Positions 1-5,782 of a stretch of 22,327 nt of DNA are shown one piece after another. Numbering within the stretch: the stretch's first letter is position 1; every line of letters begins with the position of its first letter. Source of the stretch: Sulfurovum sp. UBA1140 (GTDB lineage: Bacteria; Campylobacterota; Campylobacteria; Campylobacterales; Sulfurovaceae); contig DCAF01000019.1 of NCBI GenBank assembly GCA_002311915.1, positions 309-22,635 of the forward strand. Reading direction: 5' to 3'. Under the pieces are notes generated by a model. It was not told the DNA's origin. It was given only the letters and a program-made list of their open reading frames with translations, and searched no databases. Made by a program: the position numbers and the translations under genes.

Positions 1-140
1 ATAATCTTCTCATACTCAATAGGAAAAATGGAAGGAATATCTACCTCTATAACCGTATTGATGGTCTCTTTTAATCGCAAAGGATCAAATCACAGTCAAC
101 TTTTTTAGCCATAATGTACTGAATAGACTCTTTTTTTTAC

Positions 141-194
141 TTTTATCATATTATAGCGAAAAACCACCTCTCTTTAGGGGGTGGAGTTGTCAAA
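141..194 (-). repeat. 54-bp hairpin repeat, copy 1
   Basis: This stretch matches 5461-5514 at 52 of 54 positions. Read on the minus strand it starts TTTGACAACTCC, forms a stem between CCACCCC-type and GGTGG-type arms around a short A-rich loop, continues with TTTTTCG and ends in CTATAAT followed by ATGA. The TATAAT (150-155, minus strand) is a plausible -10 box reading towards the left edge. The layout of TCC-rich arm, GG-rich arm and T-run resembles the right end of the IscB-type element at 2749-2804. That link is inference. Confidence 0.75.
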
Positions 195-299
195 AACATA
201 GTTTTTCAATTCAGAGGTTTGAACAAAAGAGAAGATGATAAAAAATATCAGTAACATTACTAAGATAACACTTTTTAGGACGCATTAATCTTTTACAAG

Positions 300-305
300 T
301 ATAAT
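300..305 (+). promoter_or_regulatory. Probable -10 box for the PgbA-type gene
   Basis: TATAAT lies 30 nt upstream of the ATG at 335, and a second TATAAT starts at 312. There is no convincing -35 box, which is usual in Campylobacterota. AAGGA at 325-329 gives a ribosome binding site 5 nt before the start codon. Confidence 0.5.
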
Positions 306-334
306 CATCCTTATAATAATTTTCAAGGACAACC

Positions 335-1027
335 ATGAAAAAACTTCTACTTCTTATCTCTGCAACGCTCTTCTTAATGGCAACAGAATTACCAAAAAGT
401 ATTGAAACTACCATTCAAACTTTTGATAATAAAGGTAATATTCAATTGGAAAGCACGATACCAAAAGGTATGAGTGGTATTATAATTCATAACTACGGCA
501 ATGGACTTTCAGCCATTACCCACTCTACTGTTTCTCAAGGTCAACAGACGGCAACATTCAAAAGTTATGATGCACTTCGCCATGAAAATCTACCCAATAT
601 CAAAACAGCTCCTCAAAAGGGTGATAAGGTTATCTTTGGAAATCTTTATAACAACACCCTACTCATTGCACCTGACCAACAGAGCTATGCTAAAATAACA
701 GAGTCGATAAAACGAAGTTGGATACACCCTGACATCTATGCCATGTACCTCATTAGAAAAGAGAAAACAAGCCTTAGCCTAGAGAACCTTAAATCATTTG
801 CTCAAGACAATCAAGTGGGTTTAATTGCTATTGCAGATAAAAACTCTCTTAAAATACTTGATCCCATTAGTGGAGAGTATCTTGTTCAACAACCCTTAAA
901 TATTTCGGTAGCCAAAGCACAATCTCCTTTTTATGCACGATTTGAACAGATAGCGAACGGCTTTTTTGGAAATAACGGAACTGTATCTTTTACAGAGTAT
1001 TACAGAGGAGTAGGAAAACTGAAATGA
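335..1027 (+). CDS. PgbA N-terminal-domain protein (plasminogen-binding-type), exported
   Basis: A 230-residue protein with a clear signal peptide (MKKLL, then a hydrophobic stretch to about residue 17). The rest is polar and probably beta-rich, with the feel of the PgbA N-terminal domain family found in Helicobacter and other Campylobacterota. In H. pylori, PgbA and PgbB bind host plasminogen through C-terminal lysines; this protein also ends in G-K-L-K, but it is shorter than PgbA and the organism looks free-living, so plasminogen binding is not implied. A periplasmic or outer-surface role is inference. It overlaps the next gene by 4 nt (ATGA at 1024-1027), so the two are translationally coupled. 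The start is supported by AAGGA five nt upstream and the signal peptide. Family moderately sure, function unknown. Confidence 0.75.
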   Translation: MKKLLLLISATLFLMATELPKSIETTIQTFDNKGNIQLESTIPKGMSGIIIHNYGNGLSAITHSTVSQGQQTATFKSYDALRHENLPNIKTAPQKGDKVIFGNLYNNTLLIAPDQQSYAKITESIKRSWIHPDIYAMYLIRKEKTSLSLENLKSFAQDNQVGLIAIADKNSLKILDPISGEYLVQQPLNISVAKAQSPFYARFEQIANGFFGNNGTVSFTEYYRGVGKLK

Positions 1028-2403
1028 TTGGACAACAACACCTAAAAGCCTTTACCAAAATCGTCGGTAGTGAAAATATTTATGATGATAAAGCACACAT
1101 GATTGCCTATAGCTATGATGCCACACGCACCCGATTTGAACCCGATGCAGTTATCTTTCCCCGTCATGAAGAGGATATTTCTACCATCTTAAAATATTGT
1201 AATGATCATCAAATCATCATCACCCCACGTGGTGCAGGAAGTGGCTTTACAGGAGGAGCGTTACCTGCTAATGGAGGTATTATCTTAGCCCTAGAAAAAC
1301 ACATGAATAAAATCCTAGAGATAGATACCGAAAATATGGTGGCAGTAGTACAACCAGGTGTTATCAATATAGATTTACAAAAACATGTCGAAGCATTGGG
1401 ACTCTTTTACCCACCAGACCCTGCCAGTGAAGAGTATTCAACCTTGGGTGGTAATGTAAGTGAAAATGCAGGAGGCATGAGGGCTGCAAAATATGGTATC
1501 ACCAAAGATTACGTCATGGCACTTCGAGCTGTAAGAACCAATGGAGATATTATCCGTGCAGGAAAAAAAACCATTAAAGATGTCGCAGGATACAACATTA
1601 CAGGTATACTAATTGCCAGTGAAGGCACTTTGGCAGTATTGAGTGAACTCACACTAAAACTCATCCCAAAACCAAAATATAAAAAGACCTACATGGGTAT
1701 CTTTCCCTCTGTTGATAATGCCATGAATGCTGTATTTAAATCTCTTTCGGTAGGAGCAAACCCTGTAGCTATGGAGTTTTTAGACCAATTGGTTATTCAA
1801 GCCCTTATCGAAAAACTAGGTGTTAATCTTCCTAAAGATGCAGGTGCTGTATTGGTCGGTGATGTGGATGGAAATGTTCCCGAAGAGGTCGCCTTTCAAT
1901 TAACTACCCTAGAGCAGTCATTTAAAGAGAATGGTGCCACCGAGTTCAAAATTGCCCAAAATGATGATGAAGCCAAAGAGCTTTGGTATGCCCGAAAAAA
2001 TGCGTCACAATCCATTACCATCTTTGGTAATAAAAAGCTCAATGAAGACATATCGGTACCACGTTCTATGTTGCCAAAAGCCCTCAAAGAGATTTATGCT
2101 ATTGGGAGTAAATATGACTTTAAAGTACCCTGTTTTGGTCATGCAGGAGATGGAAACATCCATGTCAACGTTATGATAGATATTTCTCAGCTTGAAGCAG
2201 GTCATGAGTGTATTAAAGAGATATTCCAAATGGTCGTCGATATGGGTGGAACCCTAAGTGGAGAGCATGGTATCGGAACGTCAAAAGCACCCTTTATGGG
2301 CATTGCCTTTAATGATGAAGAGTTAAATCTCTTTAAAGAGATTAAAAAATCTTTTGACCCCAACAACATTTTAAACCCAGGGAAAATGGGACTTCCCAAC
2401 TAA
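1024..2403 (+). CDS. glcD: FAD-linked oxidase, GlcD type (glycolate/D-lactate dehydrogenase subunit)
   Basis: A 459-residue flavoprotein of the GlcD/D-lactate dehydrogenase family, oxidising a 2-hydroxy acid to a 2-oxo acid and passing electrons to the respiratory chain. The PCMH-type FAD-binding half is seen at about 40-215, with P-R-G-A-G-S-G-F-T-G-G at 68-78 and L-G-G-N-V-S-E-N-A-G-G near 141-151. The FAD-oxidase C-terminal half has H-A-G-D-G-N-I-H at 373-380, G-E-H-G-I-G at 413-418 and N-P-G-K near the end. Length is normal. It starts inside the stop codon of the PgbA-type gene. No GlcE or GlcF subunit is beside it, so whether the substrate is glycolate or D-lactate cannot be read. An IscB-type element begins right after the stop codon and separates it from rbn. 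Confidence 0.9.
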   Translation: MIGQQHLKAFTKIVGSENIYDDKAHMIAYSYDATRTRFEPDAVIFPRHEEDISTILKYCNDHQIIITPRGAGSGFTGGALPANGGIILALEKHMNKILEIDTENMVAVVQPGVINIDLQKHVEALGLFYPPDPASEEYSTLGGNVSENAGGMRAAKYGITKDYVMALRAVRTNGDIIRAGKKTIKDVAGYNITGILIASEGTLAVLSELTLKLIPKPKYKKTYMGIFPSVDNAMNAVFKSLSVGANPVAMEFLDQLVIQALIEKLGVNLPKDAGAVLVGDVDGNVPEEVAFQLTTLEQSFKENGATEFKIAQNDDEAKELWYARKNASQSITIFGNKKLNEDISVPRSMLPKALKEIYAIGSKYDFKVPCFGHAGDGNIHVNVMIDISQLEAGHECIKEIFQMVVDMGGTLSGEHGIGTSKAPFMGIAFNDEELNLFKEIKKSFDPNNILNPGKMGLPN

Positions 2404-2605
2404 AGAGAGAGCGTCAATAACTCCTCCCAAATCAAAGATTTTGGAATGCTTCTCCAGTTCCAAGCTCTGTGTAGGCTCTTTAAGTTGGGTTAAAGCCCTG
2501 TGAACCTAAGGAGGATTTGCCATTGCAAACAAGCATCTGTATCATTGTCGAGGAGAGACTCGAAAGAGCGTCACCGTCAAAAGACGAGCTAATCTGAAAA
2601 AGGAT
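2404..2605 (+). ncRNA. HEARO / omega-RNA-type guide scaffold upstream of iscB remnant
   Basis: About 200 nt with no coding frame, ending just before the IscB-type start codon, which is where HEARO (omega) RNA lies. Stems readable by eye: CCAAATC/GATTTTGG (2427-2444), TTGGAA/TTCCAA (2441-2463), GGCT..TTAA/TTAAAGCC (2474-2497), a long-range TCCTCC (2422-2427) with GGAGGA (2510-2515), TTTGC/GCAAA (2516-2529), TCGAG/CTCGA (2548-2563) and CGTC-AAAA-GACG (2575-2586). AGAGCGTCA occurs twice (2408-2416 and 2565-2573). In IscB systems the guide is the sequence at the RNA's 5' end, taken from the left flank; here that would be the last bases of glcD. No own promoter is obvious, so transcription probably comes from the glcD operon. 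Confidence 0.75.
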
Positions 2606-2610
2606 TTTAA

Positions 2611-2805
2611 ATGGTTTTTGTATTAAGCAAAGACAAAACACCTTTGGCTCCAACAAATAGGGCTAAAGCTAGATTATTACTAAAACAAAACAAAGCTGTA
2701 GTACACAAAATGTTTCCTTTTACTATAATATATAATAACGAACTCTCCAATTCCTCCCCTTCTAAATCAAAGATTATACCAAGGGTTTCCTTGGAGGATT
2801 TTTGA
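2611..2805 (+). pseudogene. iscB: IscB N-terminal fragment (PLMP / RRXRR domain only)
   Basis: A 64-codon ORF beginning V-F-V-L-S-K-D-K-T-P-L-A-P, followed by an A-K-A-R-L-L-L-K stretch, a K-A-V-V segment and P-F-T-I-I. This is the N-terminal PLMP (RRXRR) segment of IscB, where P-L-A-P stands for P-L-M-P. Full IscB proteins are roughly 400-500 residues, with a split RuvC nuclease and an HNH insert; all of that is missing. After residue about 42 the frame runs into the element's right end, so the last 20 residues are not IscB-like. AGGA at 2601-2604 is a good ribosome binding site. The TGA at 2803-2805 overlaps the ATG of rbn as TGATG, which would couple translation. It probably has no nuclease activity; a role as leader peptide or in-trans partner is speculation. 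Confidence 0.78.
2752..2798 (+). promoter_or_regulatory. Element right-end hairpin overlapping the rbn ribosome binding site
   Basis: CCAAGG-GTTT-CCTTGG (2779-2794) is a perfect 6-bp stem, enclosed by TCCTCC (2752-2757) facing GGAGGA (2793-2798). GGAGGA is also the only good Shine-Dalgarno sequence for the downstream ATG at 2805 (6-nt spacer). Folding would hide part of the ribosome binding site unless ribosomes translate the upstream mini-ORF. The structure is seen; a regulatory role is inferred. Confidence 0.45.
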
Positions 2806-3650
2806 TGAAAAAAAATAGCTCCGTTAAAGTTATTCTTAAAAATTATTTTATCTTTATCCGAGATTTTTTTGTTGATTTATTTGATGATAAGCTGGGGCAT
2901 TATGCCTCTAGCTTAAGTTGGAGTACCATTTTTTCTATTATTCCTCTTATGGTTATCATGCTTTCAATCTACACCACCCTACCCCTTTTTGACTCAATAT
3001 ACAGTAAAGTAGAATTGCTAATTTTTTCAAATCTTATGCCCACCGACTCTGAAGAGGTTATGAACTATATCAATGCATTTATGAAAAACTCTGACCAACT
3101 AGGTTATGTGGGGGCAATCTATGTCTCGTTTGCTGCGGTAATGTTTTTTAAAAACTACGACTATATTGTCAACGATATTTTTGACACCCCCACACGTACC
3201 CTCTTTAGTGCCATTAAAACATATTCTCTACTACTCTTTACCATCCCTTTTATGATAGGAAGCTCGTTTTTTCTCTCATCATTTATTCAAGTCTATCTTG
3301 ATAAAAACAGTATTGCCTCCATGATTCACCTCTACTATTTTTTACCCTATTTTATTATATGGATGACCTTTTACATCGCCTACCAACTCTCGGCAAATAG
3401 ACACATTAACGTCTCTGCTGCACTTACCAGTTCGTTTATCACCTCATTGGTTTGGTATCTCTCTAAAAGTGCCTTTATCTTCTATGTTGTCCACAATAAA
3501 ACCTACACCAGTATCTATGGAAGTATCAGCACCCTACTCTTCTTCTTTTTATGGATTTACATCTCATGGGCTATTTTTTTACATGGGCTAAAATTTTGTG
3601 AACTGCTGGATAAAGATGAAGAGATTAAAGAGATTGTTACAAAAAGATAA
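2805..3650 (+). CDS. YihY/BrkB family inner-membrane protein (formerly RNase BN)
   Basis: A 281-residue protein with about six membrane segments and the BrkB-type signature near residues 38-50 (L-S-W-S-T-I-F-S-I-I-P-L-M). Members were once called ribonuclease BN, but the RNase activity belongs to another protein; the real function of YihY/BrkB proteins is unsettled, possibly transport or envelope-related. The ATG at 2805 is chosen over the in-frame TTG at 2802 because GGAGGA ends 6 nt before the ATG and only 3 nt before the TTG. In Campylobacter the equivalent gene follows glcD directly, so the IscB-type element appears to have inserted just before this start codon. Its stop codon abuts the rnhA stop codon with no gap. 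Confidence 0.85.
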   Translation: MKKNSSVKVILKNYFIFIRDFFVDLFDDKLGHYASSLSWSTIFSIIPLMVIMLSIYTTLPLFDSIYSKVELLIFSNLMPTDSEEVMNYINAFMKNSDQLGYVGAIYVSFAAVMFFKNYDYIVNDIFDTPTRTLFSAIKTYSLLLFTIPFMIGSSFFLSSFIQVYLDKNSIASMIHLYYFLPYFIIWMTFYIAYQLSANRHINVSAALTSSFITSLVWYLSKSAFIFYVVHNKTYTSIYGSISTLLFFFLWIYISWAIFLHGLKFCELLDKDEEIKEIVTKR

Positions 3651-4445
3651 CTACCCCTCACCCATCTTAAGCACCTTGGCAACATGCTCATAATTGTACC
3701 TCTTGTACCCATCACTCTTAGAGACAATAGCATAAACGGCCATCCTATCAGCCAACTCATTCCCTTCAACTCCAGAGTGACCTTTAACATGTTTTAGCAC
3801 CACTTTATCTTTTAATTTATCATAAAGCTCATGAGCCACTTTTATAATTTCTAAATTTTTAATCTCTCCACTCTTTTTCGTCCACCCCTTTTTCTTCCAA
3901 CCATAAGCCCAGTTAGAAACAGAATCAATACTGTATTTAGAATCACAATAGATGGTCACATTAAGTGGTTCCTCCAAGGCAATCAAAAGAGCCTTATAAA
4001 GTGCATTAAGCTCTGCTGTATTGTTGGTTCCTCGCCCTTCATACTCTCCATATAACAGAGTTGGCTTACCCGTACCACGATAAATAGCCAATCCACTACC
4101 TGCTTTTCCAGGGTTTCCCTTACACGCACCATCACAATAGATAGCCATGCTACCACTTGCTACTATTTTTTCCTCTTTTATCTCTTCCTCTTTCGGCTCT
4201 CTCTTCTCTTTATGAAAATCAGCCAAAAGTTGATAGTTTTTGACTATCTGATCTTGAGCTTTCAGTGCCAGTTTACCTCTTAACAGAAGAAATAAATTTG
4301 CATCTTTTGTTGAAAGCTCTCTATCAATAACCAAAGATTCCCACCCCTCATCGGGTGGATTAAATTGACCCAAAATTTTAAACTGTGCATTGTTTAACGT
4401 CCCACCAGACATACCCATTTTTATAAATTTACTGTTTATTTTCAT
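3651..4445 (-). CDS. rnhA: Ribonuclease HI with extra N-terminal domain
   Basis: A 264-residue protein that hydrolyses RNA in RNA/DNA hybrids. The RNase H domain covers about residues 98-240, with metal ligands D105 (Y-C-D-G-A), E145 (N-N-T-A-E-L), D168 (Y-C-D-S-K) and D233 (E-L-A-D-R), plus H223 in the K-G-H-S-G loop. The first 75 residues form a separate unit (G-G-T-L-N-N-A-Q-F near the start, R-E-L-S-T-K-D-A further on) joined by a charged K/E-rich linker at about 78-95. It is not the standard RNase H hybrid-binding domain that I can recognise. Bare RNase HI is near 155 residues. The start at 4445 follows AGGAT with an 11-nt gap; the frame is open to 4514 but without a better site. Last gene of a minus-strand set, tail-to-tail with rbn with zero spacing. 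Confidence 0.88.
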   Translation of the reverse strand: MKINSKFIKMGMSGGTLNNAQFKILGQFNPPDEGWESLVIDRELSTKDANLFLLLRGKLALKAQDQIVKNYQLLADFHKEKREPKEEEIKEEKIVASGSMAIYCDGACKGNPGKAGSGLAIYRGTGKPTLLYGEYEGRGTNNTAELNALYKALLIALEEPLNVTIYCDSKYSIDSVSNWAYGWKKKGWTKKSGEIKNLEIIKVAHELYDKLKDKVVLKHVKGHSGVEGNELADRMAVYAIVSKSDGYKRYNYEHVAKVLKMGEG

Positions 4446-4521
4446 ATTTATTGTAATCCTGATTTTATTATTTAGTGATGATATTTTAAACAGTAATCTA
4501 ACATTCCATTTCACCCATTGT

Positions 4522-4881
4522 CTAAACCACCTCCACCAAAATCAAAACCCAACAGAGCAGATGCAGTATCACCGAAAAAAATACAGCCGTAGCACCAATG
4601 TCTTTGGCTGATTTGGCTAAAGGGTGAATCTCTTTGGTAACCAAATCCACCGTATTTTCAATGGCAGAGTTGAGCAACTCTGCTATTAAGATAATAAAAT
4701 AGGTGATAATTAATACCAATTTATAGATTAATTCAAAAGGCAAAAAATAGACCAAAGGAAAAAACACAACAGCAATCGCAAGTTCTATCTTAAAAGAGGT
4801 CTCTGTTTTAATCGCATGAATCAACCCCTCAATGGCATAATTTGCATTTTTAAAAAGGGTATATTTTGGCTTGTTGTTCAT
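4522..4881 (-). CDS. dgkA: Diacylglycerol kinase, DgkA type
   Basis: A 119-residue inner-membrane enzyme that phosphorylates diacylglycerol to phosphatidic acid, recycling the lipid left by membrane-derived glycan or envelope reactions. Three hydrophobic segments (about 33-48, 52-68, 97-117) and the family signature A-E-L-L-N-S-A-I-E-N-T-V-D at 67-79, with catalytic glutamates E68 and E75, followed by H-P-L-A-K-S-A-K-D at 86-94. Length fits the family (about 120). It starts 6 nt after the stop codon of the upstream lipoprotein gene, so the two are co-transcribed. In some bacteria DgkA homologues act as undecaprenol kinases; sequence alone does not decide that. Confidence 0.93.
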   Translation of the reverse strand: MNNKPKYTLFKNANYAIEGLIHAIKTETSFKIELAIAVVFFPLVYFLPFELIYKLVLIITYFIILIAELLNSAIENTVDLVTKEIHPLAKSAKDIGATAVFFSVILHLLCWVLILVEVV

Positions 4882-4887
4882 TCTTAT

Positions 4888-5448
4888 TTACAGTCCAAAG
4901 GTAACAAAGAGTTGACCATTACGAACATCAATTCCCCGTACAAAACCTGTTGCCATACCACCTTTTTTAATGTTATAAATCGGTTTTTTAGCAATGGTCT
5001 CGGCAACCACCATTCCAATGGCATCGCGTATACTTTTTGGTAGCTTATCTGCCAATGAAAAGTTTTGAAATTTTATCTCGTCCACCATAGGATTGGCTAA
5101 AAAAAGATTCTTACTGTTGGCATCATATCGTACCCCTGAAGCGAGTTGAATCGTACCAGTAATACCATTAGGAATTAAAAAGTTGCTGAATTTAAACGAC
5201 GTTCCTACCCCCAACTTATCACTACCTGCTTTACCCATCACATTCGGGTCAGAGATATTAAGTGTACCACTTACCAATCCTGCACTAACCTTCTCATTAA
5301 CAGGAAATTTCTCTGCAAGTGTTGAGTTTATCATCCCCATAGGAACCACCACCGAATAGCCTCTACCCTGAGGGTCAACTGCCACACATCCACCAAATAA
5401 CCCCAATAAAATACCCACCAACATTATCTTTTTTATTTTTTGAAACAT
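4888..5448 (-). CDS. DUF1439-like lipoprotein (YceB type)
   Basis: A 186-residue predicted lipoprotein. K-K-I-K-K near the start is followed by a hydrophobic run and a lipobox-like F-G-G-C with C21 as the lipidated residue. The phenylalanine at -3 is slightly atypical. The mature part, with N-S-T-L-A-E-K-F-P early on and alternating strands, looks like the DUF1439/YceB family, whose function is unknown. The frame is open to 5487, but the start at 5448 is chosen because AGGAGAAG sits just upstream (5453-5460) and the signal peptide begins there. A -10 box (TATAAT, 5470-5475) inside the 54-bp repeat is correctly placed to drive this gene and dgkA behind it. Family assignment is moderate. Confidence 0.75.
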   Translation of the reverse strand: MFQKIKKIMLVGILLGLFGGCVAVDPQGRGYSVVVPMGMINSTLAEKFPVNEKVSAGLVSGTLNISDPNVMGKAGSDKLGVGTSFKFSNFLIPNGITGTIQLASGVRYDANSKNLFLANPMVDEIKFQNFSLADKLPKSIRDAIGMVVAETIAKKPIYNIKKGGMATGFVRGIDVRNGQLFVTFGL

Positions 5449-5460
5449 CTTACTTCTCCT

Positions 5461-5514
5461 TTTTATCACATTATAGCGAAAAACCACCTCTCTTTAAGGG
5501 GTGGAGTTGTCAAA
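5461..5514 (-). repeat. 54-bp hairpin repeat, copy 2
   Basis: Near-identical to 141-194 (differences only at 5469 and 5497). Read on the minus strand it begins TTTGACAACTCCACCCC, has a short loop, GAGGTGG and TTTTTCG, then CTATAAT followed by GTGA. It lies between a truncated ATPase gene and the lipoprotein start, and its TATAAT is 22 nt before that start codon. The shared sequence runs into the leader of the downstream gene, so the repeat may have brought a promoter with it. Confidence 0.75.
5470..5475 (-). promoter_or_regulatory. Probable -10 box for lipoprotein-dgkA, inside repeat copy 2
   Basis: CGCTATAAT on the minus strand with a T-run just upstream, the usual Campylobacterota form. 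The start codon at 5448 and AGGAG at 5456-5460 follow at normal distances. TTGACA at the repeat's other end is too far away (about 32 nt) to act as its -35. Confidence 0.5.
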
Positions 5515-5539
5515 GTATACACAGCAATGGCTTAATAAC

Positions 5540-5773
5540 TCAGCTTTTTGATAAGAGGTTTTTTAATTTATTTACAATTTTCTCTAAACCACCTTTTGAT
5601 AAAATAGCCATTTTAATATCTTTACTCATAGCAATATTAATAAACTCCAAAATATCAAGTAGATTACTCTTTCCACTATTGTTTTCTCCCACTAAAATAT
5701 TCATTTTGTCAAATTCAACAGTTGAATCATAAAAGCTTTTATAATTGTGTATATAAAGTTTGATTATTTGCAT
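5540..5773 (-). pseudogene. Truncated AAA/OLD-type ATPase (N-terminal Walker A fragment)
   Basis: Seventy-seven codons starting M-Q-I-I-K-L-Y-I-H-N-Y-K-S-F, with the Walker A motif G-E-N-N-S-G-K-S at 29-36 followed by N-L-L-D-I-L. This is the N-terminus of RecF/SMC-like AAA_15/AAA_21 proteins, often the ATPase half of OLD-type or defence modules. Such proteins are usually 350-600 residues with a signature motif, Walker B and sometimes a TOPRIM domain; all of that is missing. The last 13 residues (lysine- and leucine-rich) look like out-of-family sequence. The stop codon is about 25 bp from repeat copy 2, suggesting that the rest was lost in a rearrangement there. AGGAT before the ATG and a 9-bp gap after the PBP gene mean it is probably still transcribed. 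Confidence 0.72.
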
Positions 5774-5782
5774 AAATGCATC

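Larger units (their letters stand above)
1..334. other. Left-edge region with no complete gene
   Basis: No complete gene is visible here. On the minus strand a frame is open from about 89 to the window edge (29 codons, reading F-D-P-L-R-L-K-E-T and onward to I-E-Y-E-K-I). It begins immediately after an in-frame TGA and has no start codon, so it may be the end of a broken or frameshifted gene that continues to the left. A 54-bp hairpin repeat occupies 141-194 and a promoter for the next gene lies near 300. Reading frames between 195 and 334 look like chance. I cannot name the left-edge fragment. Confidence 0.5.
2404..2804 (+). mobile_element. IscB/HEARO (IS200/IS605-like OMEGA) element, internally deleted
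   Basis: These 401 bp between glcD and rbn hold a structured RNA (about 2404-2605), then a 64-codon ORF matching only the IscB N-terminus, then a hairpin right end. The two ends share AAATCAAAGATT (2429-2440 and 2764-2775) and an AA-Y-TCCTCCC motif (2419-2428 and 2749-2758), and each carries a hairpin, as expected for ends recognised by a Y1 transposase. The right end is followed directly by ATGA (2805-2808); as I recall, HEARO elements insert next to ATGA or GTGA. There is no RuvC, HNH or TnpA coding sequence, so the copy is non-autonomous. The exact left boundary is uncertain by several bases. Confidence 0.78.

Noticed and set aside
2802..2804. TTG start for the YihY/BrkB gene
   Set aside because: It is only 3 nt from GGAGGA; the next codon, ATG at 2805, has a normal 6-nt spacer.
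2611..2805. The 64-codon ORF as an intact stand-alone small protein
   Set aside because: RRXRR-only proteins exist in databases, but here the second half reads through the element's right end, so an IscB remnant is the simpler view. A residual leader-peptide role is still possible.
5470..5514. TTGACA and TATAAT in the 54-bp repeat as a classical two-box promoter
   Set aside because: The spacing is about 32 nt, too long for sigma-70. Only the -10 box is kept as a candidate.
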